Shown piece after piece: positions 18,903 to 28,685 of a stretch of 64,000 nucleotides of DNA. Origin of the DNA: Adhaeribacter soli (GTDB taxonomy: Bacteria; Bacteroidota; Bacteroidia; Cytophagales; Hymenobacteraceae); assembly GCF_008727925.1 (NCBI RefSeq), contig NZ_VTWT01000013.1, positions 1-64,000 of the forward strand. Direction: 5' to 3'. Numbering within the stretch: the first letter of the stretch is position 1; every line of letters begins with the position of its first letter. Position numbers and translations under genes: made by a program. The notes beneath the pieces are model-generated. The model was not told where the DNA came from. It saw nothing but the letters and a program-made list of their open reading frames with translations, and made no database searches.

Positions 18903-20102
18903 TCAGGCATTCTTTCTCCGCGAAAAATACAGGTGCAGCAGCAAGGCTAAACAGGAAGTTGCCAGACCTACTCCTACCGCGCCGTTCCAGTGCCAGCGCT
19001 GCCAGGCCTGACTGGCCAGCCAAGTTCCCAGAGCGCCGCCTACAAAATAAGTACCCATATACACGGTATTCAGGCGGTTACGGGCTTGCGGGTTTAAACT
19101 GAAAATAAGCGTCTGGTTGCCTATGTGGGTAGCCTGCACGCCCAGGTCCAACAGGATTACGCCCAATACCAATCCGGTAATACTGGTACTGAAAATGCCA
19201 AAGATCAGGTAAGACAAAATGATTAGGAAAATAGCGCCGCTGATAATATGGCGGATATTCATTTTATCGCTAAGGCGGCCCATGACGGAAGCAGCGAGGG
19301 CACCGGCTGCCCCGACCAGACCGAAAGCGCCGGCCACTTCGCTGCCATAGCCGAAGGGCGGGGCTTGCAAAAGAAAAACCAAAGTCGTCCAGAAAGCGCC
19401 GAAAGCGGCAAAGCACAAACCACCCCGGACCGCTGCCAATCGCAGCACCGGTTCTTCCCGGATCAGGGTACCCAACGATCGCATCAGGCTTTTGTAATTC
19501 CCCTTGAAATCAGGGTGCACTTCCGGCAGCATAAAACAAAGGGCAACCCACAGCAGCACCATTAAACCCGCCGCGATCAGGAACATGGCCCGCCAACCCA
19601 GGTGCGCCCCCACAAAGCCGCTCAGCGTACGCGAAAGTAAAATACCGATCAGCAAGCCGCTCATGACAAATCCCAGCGCTTTGCCACGGGCTTCTGGTTT
19701 GGCCAGTTGCGCCGCCATGGGTACAAAAAGCTGGGGCACCACCGAAGAAATACCGATCAGCAAACTTGCGGCCATCAGGGTGTAAACGTTCGGGGAAAAA
19801 GCTGCCAGTACCAGAGAAAAAATGATCAGAACAAAATCGAGCAGGATGAGTTTTTTCCGGCGCAACATATCGCCCAACGGTACAATGAACACCAGGCCCA
19901 ACGCATAGCCCACTTGGGTAAGCATGGCTATATTGCCAACCCTGGCCTCCGTGGTGCGGAAGGTCCGGGCTATTTCTCCCAGTAAAGGCTGGTTGTAGTA
20001 AATATTCGCCACCACCATTCCGGCGGAAATTGTCATGAGCCAGAGAATGGATAGGGTAAGTTCGGGGTGTGGCTTTGGGGCGTTGGCAGAATTCGGGATC
20101 AA
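18903..20102 (-). CDS. MFS transporter
   Basis: A 399-aa major facilitator with about 12 predicted membrane segments. The loop 2-3 motif GDMLRRKKLILLD matches the MFS signature, and a related GRLSDKMNIRH lies in the second half. TM1 contains NIYYNQPLLGEI, typical of the YnfM/arabinose-efflux-like subgroup of drug or sugar exporters. A -7 box (20123-20130) lies just upstream. The substrate is not visible. The 222-bp gap to the methyltransferase leaves an operon uncertain. Confidence 0.88.
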   Translation of the reverse strand: MIPNSANAPKPHPELTLSILWLMTISAGMVVANIYYNQPLLGEIARTFRTTEARVGNIAMLTQVGYALGLVFIVPLGDMLRRKKLILLDFVLIIFSLVLAAFSPNVYTLMAASLLIGISSVVPQLFVPMAAQLAKPEARGKALGFVMSGLLIGILLSRTLSGFVGAHLGWRAMFLIAAGLMVLLWVALCFMLPEVHPDFKGNYKSLMRSLGTLIREEPVLRLAAVRGGLCFAAFGAFWTTLVFLLQAPPFGYGSEVAGAFGLVGAAGALAASVMGRLSDKMNIRHIISGAIFLIILSYLIFGIFSTSITGLVLGVILLDLGVQATHIGNQTLIFSLNPQARNRLNTVYMGTYFVGGALGTWLASQAWQRWHWNGAVGVGLATSCLALLLHLYFSRRKNA

Positions 20103-20122
20103 GGGGAAGCGCTTTAAAGCTG

Positions 20123-20130
20123 CAAAGATA
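20123..20130 (-). promoter_or_regulatory. Promoter -7 box of the MFS transporter gene
   Basis: On the minus strand TATCTTTG matches TAnnTTTG and ends 20 nt before the start codon at 20102. No good -33 box was found. Confidence 0.4.
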
Positions 20131-20162
20131 CGGAGATTTAGTCTTGCTACTTACGGACAGGA

Positions 20163-20516
20163 TTGTCTGAACACGATTTTAAGGATTGAAAAGAAAGACA
20201 GGAATTTATTTTCGCAAAGAATTAATACGAACCCGGGAAAAAGCAAGGAATGATTAAAAGAAAAAATTGCAGTGAAAGTCCTGGGAAAGTTTTGAAAACG
20301 TTGCTAAGGTTGAAGCAACAATTTCAGTAACCTTTATGCTTCTCTTTTCCTCCCCCTGCTCCGGCCCCGTCGTAATTTTTTTGGCGGGAAATCATATTAA
20401 TCATATAAATCCTGAAAATCATAGTTCAGACAAAAGACTTGAATAATTTACGTTACAAAGGAAAGGTTTAACCAGGCCGTTCCCGTTACAGAATTTCAGA
20501 TTTGTTTTGCAGGATT
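20163..20516. repeat. 355-bp direct repeat, family A element copy 3
   Basis: Direct repeat of 17071-17426, with the same ends (ttgtctgaacacgatttta and gttttgcaggatt). The inner TIR-bounded part runs to about 20435. The rest of the gap 20517-20950 shows no convincing gene. Confidence 0.75.
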
Positions 20517-20950
20517 CTCAACTGATAAATTAAAAAACAATTCTTTGCAAAAGTGACTAACTTTAACTTAGTGATCTGACTATCAACGTTAAATACTGCT
20601 CCAATAAGTTCGATATTTCACGCCTTTGATCTACTGAAAAAAGCCGCCTCTTATAATTTGGAGCGTTTTTTTTGTTCGGCTTCCCAATCCGCTTCCCTTC
20701 CAAAGCTTCCCAATCCAACTGTTTCTGGATATCCTGGTTTCATAAGCAAAAGCTGCACTTATGAGACACCGGACGGGTCTGTACTTCATGCCGTTACCAT
20801 AGGAATACTCCATTGCCGCCGACTGCAGGCCACGAAATTACTTTTCCTTAAGCGGACAGCATTGGGTTTGTAATTCCTTGTACGAGCAACGTTTTTATCT
20901 TAAAATCGTCCAGACTATTGAAGTTTAAATCATGATTTATACTGCTGCCT

Positions 20951-22087
20951 ATGGTAAGAATATCAGTCATTGTAATTCTTCTCCTGGTCAGTGCTCTCTG
21001 CCCGGCTCATGCTCCGGAAGAAAAGCCATACCTGAAACTAGGCGGCGCAGTACGCTTTAACTACAATCTCTCTACCTGGAAGAAGGATCAGTTAGAGCGT
21101 GGAGGCGATTTTGGATTTGACATGTTCCGGATCAATGTGGAATCGGCTTATAAAGGAATTAAACTAAACGCCGAATTTCGTCACTACTCCGAGGCTTTCG
21201 GCGGCTCCTTTCTTAAACAAGCCTGGTTCCAGTATGACTTCTCCGACAAATCGCAGCTTCAGGTAGGACTGCAGCAGGTTCCGTTTGGTATACAGCAGTA
21301 CAATTCCAACAACTGGTTCTTTAACATTACTTATTACGTAGGCTTCGAGGACGACCATGACATGGGCGTAAAGTATATCCGGGACTCCGGCCGCTGGCAG
21401 TGGCAGGCGGCCTATTATAAAAGTGCAGAAGAATTTGTATTTGCTTTAACCGATCCCAGCCCGAACCGCTACTCCTATGATGTAACCGGCAGGAACAAGG
21501 AGAACAACCAGCTCGACTTTAAGGCAGTGCGGCGTCTGGGAGACAGCCTGGCCCATGAACTGGGGTTTTCGCTACAGGGCGGGCTGCTTTACAACCTCGA
21601 CACAGAGCGCAACGGTACCCGCTACGCCGGAGCAGTTCACTATGAACATAAAGCTGTAAACAGCCCTTGGAACATAAAACTGCAAGCCATGCTTTTCCGC
21701 TTTCACCCACAGTATGCTGCCGGCGCCGCACTCGATTTTGTAGAAATGGGTGCTTACGGAGCAAACTATAATGTAGCCAACAAAGGAGAAATTTATACGG
21801 CAGGCATCGCCTATCATATACCTTTACAAACCCGCCTCGTACAAAGTATAGATATTTACAACAACTACGGCTTTTACCCCAAGCGTATAAGCGGTTACGA
21901 GAATACCCATACGAACATACTTGGCGCGCTTATTACGGCCGGCCCCATGTATATCTATAACGACGCAGCCTTCGGCTATAATCACCCCTGGCTGGGCCCT
22001 GAATGGACGAACGCCCTTGCTGCAGGCACGCCCGGAAACACCAAATGGCACATGCGCTTCAACATCAACATGGGGTATTATTTCTAA
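20951..22087 (+). CDS. Outer-membrane porin, OprO/OprP-like beta barrel
   Basis: A 378-aa protein with a Sec signal peptide (about 1-21, ending PAHA). The remainder is made of alternating amphipathic strands and ends in an aromatic residue (NMGYYF), as expected of an outer-membrane barrel. The opening LKLGGAVRFNYN and LNAEFRHYSEAF resemble phosphate-selective-porin-like families. It is only 14 nt ahead of the BCCT transporter, so it probably provides the outer-membrane pore for the same solute. True solute specificity cannot be read from the sequence. Confidence 0.8.
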   Translation: MVRISVIVILLLVSALCPAHAPEEKPYLKLGGAVRFNYNLSTWKKDQLERGGDFGFDMFRINVESAYKGIKLNAEFRHYSEAFGGSFLKQAWFQYDFSDKSQLQVGLQQVPFGIQQYNSNNWFFNITYYVGFEDDHDMGVKYIRDSGRWQWQAAYYKSAEEFVFALTDPSPNRYSYDVTGRNKENNQLDFKAVRRLGDSLAHELGFSLQGGLLYNLDTERNGTRYAGAVHYEHKAVNSPWNIKLQAMLFRFHPQYAAGAALDFVEMGAYGANYNVANKGEIYTAGIAYHIPLQTRLVQSIDIYNNYGFYPKRISGYENTHTNILGALITAGPMYIYNDAAFGYNHPWLGPEWTNALAAGTPGNTKWHMRFNINMGYYF

Positions 22088-22101
22088 CCATAAAAAACAC
22101 G

Positions 22102-23769
22102 ATGATGAGTAAAGTAAAAGGTGATACAAAGAAATCGTTGGGCCTGGATGTGAACGGCCCCGTGTTCTGGTCGTCCATCGTGTTCCTAGTAATAACGATA
22201 GCCCTGGTGCTAATTTTCAGGAAAGATGCGGAGGAATTTTTCAGCGCCACCCAGGTAGCCATTACCGCCAGCATGGGCTGGCTGTTTATACTTAGCGTCA
22301 ACATCTTTGTGGCTTTCTGCCTGTACATGGCTTTCAGCCGGTTTGGTAAAATAAGATTGGGTGGCAAAGAGGCAAAGCCGGAGTTCAGCACCTCGTCCTG
22401 GTTTGCCATGCTCTTTAGCGCGGGTATGGGCATTGGGCTGCTGTTCTGGAGCATTGCGGAGCCGATCAACCACTTCCAGGAGCCTCCGCTCGGGGAAGCT
22501 GGCACTCCCGCCGCCGCCCGGCAGGCCATGAATTTCACGTTCCTGCACTGGGGGCTCCATGCCTGGGCCATTTATGCGCTGATGGCCCTGGCCCTGGCCT
22601 ACTTTACCTATAACCGGCAGTTGCCGCTCACCGTACGCTCTGCCTTCTACCCTTTTCTGGGCGAGCGTATTCATGGCGTTTTAGGGCACGTGATCGATAT
22701 TCTGGCCGTGATCGCCACGCTTTTTGGCCTGGCCACTTCGCTCGGGCTGGGCGTGCAACAGGTAGCCGCCGGTCTGAATCACGTGTTCCCTGCCATTGTG
22801 AACGATATAACCACCCAGATCATACTTATTGTGGTGATTACCGGCATTGCCACCGTATCCGTGGTAACCGGGGTAGAAAAAGGCGTACGGATCCTGAGCG
22901 AGTGGAACATCCGCGTGGCGCTGTTTATCCTGGCAGCCGTCATGGTGCTGGGCCCCACCGTTTTTATTCTTGGCTCCTATGTGCAGAATACGGGCTCTTA
23001 CATTGGCAACTTCATGCAGCTCTCGTTCTGGAACGAAGCCTATTCCACCCGGAACTGGCAAGGTTCCTGGACGGTGTTTTACTGGGCCTGGTGGATTTCC
23101 TGGGCTCCGTTTGTAGGCATCTTTATTGCGCGGGTTTCTAAAGGGCGAACGATAAAGGAGTTTATACTGGGCGTGCTCATCGCCCCCTCGCTCCTCTGCT
23201 TCCTGTGGATGACGGCCTTCGGCAGCACCGCCCTGCGCGAAACCCTGGCCGGCAATACCACAATTGCCGACGCCGTGGCAGCCGACATGTCCACTGCTTT
23301 ATTCGTATTTTTTGAGCAGCTCCCTTTTTCAACGGTACTTTCTGGTATAGGCGTAATACTTGTAGCCGGCTTCTTCGTAACCTCTTCCGATTCCGGTTCG
23401 CTGGTAGTGGTTAGCCTTACCTCCGGTGGCAAGCTTGATCCTTCGGTTGGTATCCGCATTTTCTGGGCCTTGGCAGGCGGGGCTATTGCGGCGGTGCTGT
23501 TGGTAGGCGGCGGCTTGCAGGCACTTCAGACAGCGGTTATCATTACTGGCCTGCCCTTTGCCATTATTCTCTTACTGATGTGTATAAGCCTGTACCGTGG
23601 CTTAAGCGAAGAAGCCGAGGAGGAAACAAGACTTGGCACAGCCCAGCAGCGCAAAGCATACCAGCAACTGGTGGCCGAAATGCTGGCCAAACGTGCTCAG
23701 AAACAAGCTGCCAGACCGTCTGAGAACATACAAGATAATCCAGTATCACCTAACCCTGACGCCTTATGA
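22102..23769 (+). CDS. BCCT-family (betaine/carnitine/choline) transporter
   Basis: A 555-aa inner-membrane transporter with about 12 membrane segments. The BCCT hallmarks are present: the glycine-rich SAGMGIGLLFWSIAEP near TM3 and the Trp-rich FYWAWWISWAPFVG in TM8, followed by FIARVSKGRTIKEFI. These aromatic residues form the trimethylammonium-binding box. I start at the ATG at 22102 (Met-Met-Ser; 22105 is equally possible), because upstream codons overlap the porin in another frame. It overlaps the universal stress protein gene by 4 nt. The likely role is osmolyte uptake. The C-terminal tail is short (about 55 residues) compared with osmosensing members such as BetP. Confidence 0.95.
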   Translation: MMSKVKGDTKKSLGLDVNGPVFWSSIVFLVITIALVLIFRKDAEEFFSATQVAITASMGWLFILSVNIFVAFCLYMAFSRFGKIRLGGKEAKPEFSTSSWFAMLFSAGMGIGLLFWSIAEPINHFQEPPLGEAGTPAAARQAMNFTFLHWGLHAWAIYALMALALAYFTYNRQLPLTVRSAFYPFLGERIHGVLGHVIDILAVIATLFGLATSLGLGVQQVAAGLNHVFPAIVNDITTQIILIVVITGIATVSVVTGVEKGVRILSEWNIRVALFILAAVMVLGPTVFILGSYVQNTGSYIGNFMQLSFWNEAYSTRNWQGSWTVFYWAWWISWAPFVGIFIARVSKGRTIKEFILGVLIAPSLLCFLWMTAFGSTALRETLAGNTTIADAVAADMSTALFVFFEQLPFSTVLSGIGVILVAGFFVTSSDSGSLVVVSLTSGGKLDPSVGIRIFWALAGGAIAAVLLVGGGLQALQTAVIITGLPFAIILLLMCISLYRGLSEEAEEETRLGTAQQRKAYQQLVAEMLAKRAQKQAARPSENIQDNPVSPNPDAL

Positions 23770-24641
23770 TCACAATCGATGCCATGATGGTCTGCTTGGA
23801 CCTGAGCGACCTGGACGAGAAACTCGTAGCTTTTTCCCGCTCCGTTTGTGAGCGGCTGCAGGTCCGCAAAGTGTACTTTGTGCACAACATCAAGCTTTAC
23901 GAACTGGCCGATGACTTCCGGGAAATGCTCGGGGATCTGGACCTTGGCAAGGAGGTGGAAAGCAACATCGCCGATATTGTATCCGAGCAATTCGGCAACA
24001 TTACCGATTACGAAATACTGGTAGGCCAGGAGCCCATTACCGGGCTGATACTGGCCGACCTGGTAAAGCGCTACAAGGTAAAGCTAACGCTGCTGGGCAA
24101 AAAAATGAGCGACAAAGGCACTGGCACCCAAGGCATCAAACTACTACGTATACTTCCCTGCAGCGTACTGGTCCTCCCCGAAACGGCCAGCTTCAACATT
24201 CGGAAAGTACTTGTGCCGATCGACTTTTCGGAGAATTCCCTACACGCGCTCCGGCTCAGCAAAGCGCTGTCGGACCAGCTGCAACTACAACTGGAGACCA
24301 TGCATGTATACCGACTGCCAACACAGTTTTTCCCGCTCATATCAGAAGAGGAAGCCGTAAAGAAAGCAGTGGAAGTTGTAAAAGGAAAATTTGCCGGCCT
24401 TCAGAAGCGGCACCCGGAAATTGCCGGTGTGCCTTTTACTTTGGTGCGCGCGGCCAACAAAAATATAGCCGAACGCATTGCCCTGCACCTGCAAAAAGGA
24501 CATCACGATCTATTGGTACTGGGCCTGAAAGGTAACAACGCAATGCCTGGACTAAGCCTGGGCAGCGTGCCTACCGAAGTATATAACTCTGACCTTAAGG
24601 TACCGTTGTGGCTGGTATATTCCGAAGATGAGATCAGGTAA
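23766..24641 (+). CDS. Tandem universal stress protein (UspA family)
   Basis: A 291-aa protein of two Usp domains (about 1-138 and 140-291). The second is clearer: it starts IRKVLVPIDFSENSLHALRLS and has the ATP-binding pattern GLKGNNAMPGLSLGS near its end. The first domain has a degenerate nucleotide loop (GKKMSDKGTGTQG). Its ATGA start overlaps the stop of the BCCT gene, implying translational coupling. Usp domains sit beside or in BCCT-type transporters elsewhere, so a regulatory or energy-sensing role in osmolyte uptake is plausible. Confidence 0.9.
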   Translation: MITIDAMMVCLDLSDLDEKLVAFSRSVCERLQVRKVYFVHNIKLYELADDFREMLGDLDLGKEVESNIADIVSEQFGNITDYEILVGQEPITGLILADLVKRYKVKLTLLGKKMSDKGTGTQGIKLLRILPCSVLVLPETASFNIRKVLVPIDFSENSLHALRLSKALSDQLQLQLETMHVYRLPTQFFPLISEEEAVKKAVEVVKGKFAGLQKRHPEIAGVPFTLVRAANKNIAERIALHLQKGHHDLLVLGLKGNNAMPGLSLGSVPTEVYNSDLKVPLWLVYSEDEIR

Positions 24642-24975
24642 TAGCAGGTATTTAAAACTTATAACTTTCAATAAACCCCTAAAATAAAAGCATGAGGCTG
24701 TTTAGAGTTTTCCGTTTTACACCTGGAATAAGCCCATGCCAGTCATGTAACCGGCAAGCAGTAGAACGTAAAATCAATAAGTATTAATGTTGGTAAAAAC
24801 ACCATAGCCGTCAGGTTAAGCTACTTTATAGTATCATCCCGGGCGCTAGCCAGGAGAACTATCGCATACAGAACCCGCTCTCAAAGTATTTCTTCTGATA
24901 ATTAAAAATCCTGACCATCTTATCAATCCTTAAAATCGTGTTCAGACAATCCTATTAGGTCGGCTTCGAATCTAG

Positions 24976-25119
24976 TTCATTGCCATCTGCTTTAGCTGAC
25001 GGAAAACAGCATGTTACTTTATGGCTGTAGCCAAACGATTCAGATTTAGAATAGGTGTTAGGCTAAAGCCATTGAATTTGTATTCCTAAACTCCGTCAGC
25101 TAAAGCAGACGGCAATGAA
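24976..25119. repeat. Nested inverted repeat
   Basis: Outer arms of about 25 bp (cattgccatctgctttagctgacgg, split here as cattgccatctgc plus tttagctgacgg, and the inverse at 25093-25117) enclose inner arms atggctgtagcc (25020-25031) and ggctaaagccat (25060-25071). This would form a two-level cruciform. The wider 24642-25758 gap also has a family A fragment near 24925-24957. A 125-codon open frame at 25304 looks like chance. Confidence 0.6.
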
Positions 25120-25490
25120 TTTTTTATCGGGGAAAATATCATAGTTCAGTAAACGATTTATCATTCCTGAACATACAATACGTCAGAAAAAAGCTGCCTT
25201 TAAGAAAGAAAAAGTAGCCTTTAAAATGAAAATTCAAAATAGCCCGTAATTCACTGCATGGCCACTTTTCAGCCTTTAAGCCCTACTGTTTGGTACTATT
25301 TGAATGTCCCTAAAAAGCATTAACAAAGATTACCAAGTTGGATTTAAAAGGTTCACAAATAAATACCTCCTTTGTAAACAGCGGACTATTAACACCTTGC
25401 ATTTAAATACACACTTTACCGATATTGTTTTCCCGGTATTTTTTTTGCAGTTTTTTTCAGGTTTTTACTACCGTTTCGAAATCTTTTATT

Positions 25491-25498
25491 TACCTTTG
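25491..25498 (+). promoter_or_regulatory. Possible promoter of the arginine cluster
   Basis: TACCTTTG fits TAnnTTTG 260 nt before the first gene of the cluster. No exact -33 partner exists. If used, it gives a long leader with a small hairpin (caactgccctgcagttg at about 25560). I could not identify an ArgR box. Confidence 0.3.
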
Positions 25499-25758
25499 TC
25501 CCCGTTAAAACTATTTACCTGGTTCTACTCCATTGAAAACAAAAACCCTAACGACTTCTTCAACTGCCCTGCAGTTGCTTCCTTCTCTGAAGGTTGCGGT
25601 TTTGTTTGCCAATTTTTCCTTCAACTTATCCGTTGCTGTCCGACGGATCCTCAATATCCGACGTTAATCCGAACGCGGTAGAGGCTACTTCCATCCATTA
25701 TATTTTTTCTGAGGGTTAAGCTCTAACCCCTATCATTTATTATATTTTTTTAAGTGCA

Positions 25759-26346
25759 ATGAACAAATTCGTTGTGCAAGTGGCTACCTGTAGCCATCTG
25801 GAATTCGCGCATACCATCTGCAGCGAAATGGAGGCTTCGGCAAAAGCCCGCGGCACCGGTATTGCCAAACGCAGCCCCGAATATCTGCGCGCTAAAATGC
25901 TGGAAGGCAAGGCCGTTATTGCTTTTTCCGAAGACGGAACCTGGGCCGGTTTCTGCTACATCGAGACCTGGGGACACGGCCAGTACGTGGCCAATTCCGG
26001 GCTGATCGTAGCGCCGGAATTCCGCAAGAGCGGTTTGGCCAAAGCTATCAAGGAAAAAATCTTTGAATTGTCGCGCAGCCGGTTTCCGGAAGCTAAGATC
26101 TTCGGCCTGACCACCGGACTAGCCGTGATGCGCATCAATTCCGAACTGGGCTACCAGCCGGTTACCTACTCCGAACTTACCGACGACGATGCGTTCTGGG
26201 AAGGTTGCCGGAGCTGCATCAATTTTAATATCCTCACGGCTAAAGAGCGCAAAAACTGTCTCTGTACGGCCATGCTGTTCGATCCGGAGCAGTTAAGTAA
26301 AAAAGCCAGGCAGACGACTCCCGAAACCGAAGTTGTCCGACGATGA
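25759..26346 (+). CDS. GNAT N-acetyltransferase, putative N-acetylglutamate synthase of the arg cluster
   Basis: A 195-aa GNAT protein. The acetyl-CoA-binding motif A region is seen in SGLIVAPEFRKSGLAKAIKE, followed by FGLTTGLAVMRINSELGYQPV. GNAT genes of this length sit at the head of arginine clusters in many Bacteroidota that lack argJ and classical argA. The natural inference is that it makes N-acetyl- (or N-succinyl-) glutamate as the first pathway step. That role is inferred from position, not shown by residues. The C-terminal part carries a WEGCRSCINF cysteine pair. Confidence 0.82.
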   Translation: MNKFVVQVATCSHLEFAHTICSEMEASAKARGTGIAKRSPEYLRAKMLEGKAVIAFSEDGTWAGFCYIETWGHGQYVANSGLIVAPEFRKSGLAKAIKEKIFELSRSRFPEAKIFGLTTGLAVMRINSELGYQPVTYSELTDDDAFWEGCRSCINFNILTAKERKNCLCTAMLFDPEQLSKKARQTTPETEVVRR

Positions 26347-26351
26347 ATGCC

Positions 26352-26434
26352 CGTTGCCGGTAACCGGCAATTGGACTTTTGCCCGCAATCCTTCCTTTAA
26401 AAGTCTTCCTGTATCCGGGAATTTTACTCCCGGA
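26352..26434 (+). promoter_or_regulatory. Two hairpins in the GNAT-argG gap
   Basis: The 145-nt intercistronic gap contains ttgccggtaaccggcaa (26354-26370) and ccgggaattttactcccgg (26415-26433). Neither is followed by a clean T-run, so they may stabilise or process the mRNA rather than terminate it. Confidence 0.35.
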
Positions 26435-26491
26435 ACAGTAGGCTTTTGCCTTGAAAAAGTAATTCCCATAAAAACATAAAAATTACCTGCC

Positions 26492-27679
26492 ATGAAAAAA
26501 GTGGTATTAGCCTTTAGCGGCGGCCTCGACACCTCTTATTGCGTAAAGTACCTGGCCGAAGACTGCCAGCTGGAAGTGCATTCCGTGATCGTGAACACGG
26601 GCGGCTTTTCGCCGGAAGAACTCGCCGCCATCGAGGCGCACGCCTATGCCCTGGGCGTAACCAAACACATAACCCTGCACGAAACCCAGGCTTATTATCA
26701 GCACTGCATCCGGTATCTTATTTTCGGCAACGTATTAAAGAATAATACCTACCCGCTTTCCGTTAGCGCCGAACGTATTTACCAAGCCCTCGCCATTGCC
26801 CGGACCGCCAAAGAACTGGGTGCCGATTTTGTCGCCCACGGCAGCACCGGCGCCGGCAACGACCAGGTACGTTTCGACCTGATTTTCAACATCATGATCC
26901 CGGAGATCACCATCCTTACTCCTATCCGCGACCAGCAACTTTCGCGGCAGCAGGAGATCGATTACCTGAAAGCCCACGGCGTGAATATGAACTTCGAAAA
27001 AGCGGCTTATTCCATAAATAAAGGCTTGTGGGGCACTTCGGTGGGCGGCAAGGAAACCCTTACCTCGGCGGGCTACCTGCCGGAAGAAGCTTTCCCTACC
27101 GCCCAAACCAAAAACACCCCGGAAGAATTGAAACTGGTTTTTGAAAAAGGCGAACTGAAAGGCGTAAACGAACGGCAGTTTGCCGATCCAGTGGAAGCCA
27201 TTCAGCACCTCAGCGACCTGGCCGCTCCATTCGGGATTGGCCGCGACATCCACGTGGGCGACACCATTATCGGCATTAAAGGCCGGGTAGGTTTCGAGGC
27301 GGCCGCCCCGCTGATCATAATCAAAGCCCACCATACCCTGGAGAAACATGTGCTTACCAAGTGGCAGCTTTACTGGAAAGAACAGCTGGCCAACTGGTAC
27401 GGCAACCTGCTGCACGAAGGTCAGTTCCTGGACCCGGTTATGCGCAACATCGAGAAATTCTTAACCGACACCCAGGAGTCTGTAAGCGGCACGGTTACGG
27501 TAGGCCTGGCGCCTTACCGGTTCTACGTGAAAGGCATCGAATCGCCTTTCGATCTGATGGCTTCCGAGTTCGGGGCTTACGGCGAAATGAACAATGCCTG
27601 GAGCGGTGAAGATGTAAGAGGCTTCTCGAAAATATTCGGCAACCAGACCATGATTCATTACCAGGTAAATGGAAAATAG
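26492..27679 (+). CDS. argG: Argininosuccinate synthase
   Basis: A 395-aa enzyme joining citrulline and aspartate with ATP, of normal length. The PP-loop SGGLDTSYC is at 9-17. AHGSTGAGNDQVRFD is the citrulline/aspartate-binding signature, and EKAAYSINKGLWGTSVGG is also conserved. It is the second gene of the arginine cluster and its stop overlaps the region just before argC, so the two are probably cotranscribed. Confidence 0.97.
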   Translation: MKKVVLAFSGGLDTSYCVKYLAEDCQLEVHSVIVNTGGFSPEELAAIEAHAYALGVTKHITLHETQAYYQHCIRYLIFGNVLKNNTYPLSVSAERIYQALAIARTAKELGADFVAHGSTGAGNDQVRFDLIFNIMIPEITILTPIRDQQLSRQQEIDYLKAHGVNMNFEKAAYSINKGLWGTSVGGKETLTSAGYLPEEAFPTAQTKNTPEELKLVFEKGELKGVNERQFADPVEAIQHLSDLAAPFGIGRDIHVGDTIIGIKGRVGFEAAAPLIIIKAHHTLEKHVLTKWQLYWKEQLANWYGNLLHEGQFLDPVMRNIEKFLTDTQESVSGTVTVGLAPYRFYVKGIESPFDLMASEFGAYGEMNNAWSGEDVRGFSKIFGNQTMIHYQVNGK

Positions 27680-27689
27680 CGCTTCAGAA

Positions 27690-28667
27690 ATGAAAAAAAT
27701 AAGAGCTGGCATTATGGGCGGCGCGGGTTATACTGGCGGCGAATTGCTTCGCCTGCTACTCCGGCACCCGCACGTTGAAATTGCCTTTGTGCACAGCACC
27801 AGCAACGGCGGCAAACCGGTGTACCAGGTCCATTCGGATCTGCTCGGCGAAACGGACCTGCATTTCAGTAGCACTTACACTAACGAAGTAGATGTGCTGT
27901 TTTTATGCGCTGGTCACGGGGCTGCACGGAAGTTCATGGAAAGCTATACCGGAAAAGCATTGGTAATCGACCTGAGCCAGGATTTTCGTCTGAAGGGCGA
28001 GCACGTAGCCGGGGATAGAGCCTTTACCTACGGCTTACCGGAACTGCAGCGTGAGGCTATAAAAGAAGCAACCGCGATTGCCAACCCCGGCTGTTTTGCC
28101 ACCTGCATTCAGCTCGCTTTGCTGCCGTTGGCAGAACGCAAACAGCTGACCGCGCCGGTGCATATCAGCGGGATCACGGGTTCTACCGGGGCCGGGCAAA
28201 GCTTATCTGAAACCAGCCATTTTAGCTGGCGCAACAACAACGTTTCGGCTTACAAAGTGCTTACCCATCAGCACTTGGCCGAGATCAGGCAAAGCCTGGA
28301 AGCGTTGCAGCAAACCGAAATCCCCCCGATCCATTTTGTACCGTACCGGGGCAATTTTTCGCGGGGCATTTTGACCACCTGTTACCTGCAAACGGAACTT
28401 ACCCTGGAAGCAGCCCAGGCCTTATATCGCGACTATTATGCCGGTCATCCGTTCGTGCACCTGGCTTCGGAAAACCCGGACCTGAAACAGGTGGTGAATA
28501 CGAATAAATGCGTGCTGTACCTGGAAAAGCAAGGCGACCAACTGGTCATCATCAGCCTCCTGGACAATTTACTGAAAGGTGCGGCCGGGCAGGCGGTGCA
28601 GAACATGAACATCAGCTTCGGCTTCGAAGAAACCGCCGGGCTGAACCTAAAAGCATCAGCCTTTTAA
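27690..28667 (+). CDS. argC: N-acetyl-gamma-glutamyl-phosphate reductase
   Basis: A 325-aa NADPH-dependent reductase of the third arginine step. The N-terminal dinucleotide fold begins GIMGGAGYTGGELLRLL. Catalytic Cys 135 lies in AIANPGCFAT, and the His region HQHLAEI is present downstream. I use the ATG at 27690, 10 nt after the argG stop; an ATG at 27669 would add seven residues and overlap argG. Confidence 0.96.
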   Translation: MKKIRAGIMGGAGYTGGELLRLLLRHPHVEIAFVHSTSNGGKPVYQVHSDLLGETDLHFSSTYTNEVDVLFLCAGHGAARKFMESYTGKALVIDLSQDFRLKGEHVAGDRAFTYGLPELQREAIKEATAIANPGCFATCIQLALLPLAERKQLTAPVHISGITGSTGAGQSLSETSHFSWRNNNVSAYKVLTHQHLAEIRQSLEALQQTEIPPIHFVPYRGNFSRGILTTCYLQTELTLEAAQALYRDYYAGHPFVHLASENPDLKQVVNTNKCVLYLEKQGDQLVIISLLDNLLKGAAGQAVQNMNISFGFEETAGLNLKASAF

Positions 28668-28685
28668 AATTGAACCTGGTACACA

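Noticed and set aside
25304..25681. A 125-codon open frame upstream of the arginine cluster
   Set aside because: It is Phe/Leu/Cys-rich with no domain pattern, starts in a T-rich leader, and overlaps the probable promoter region. It reads as a chance frame.
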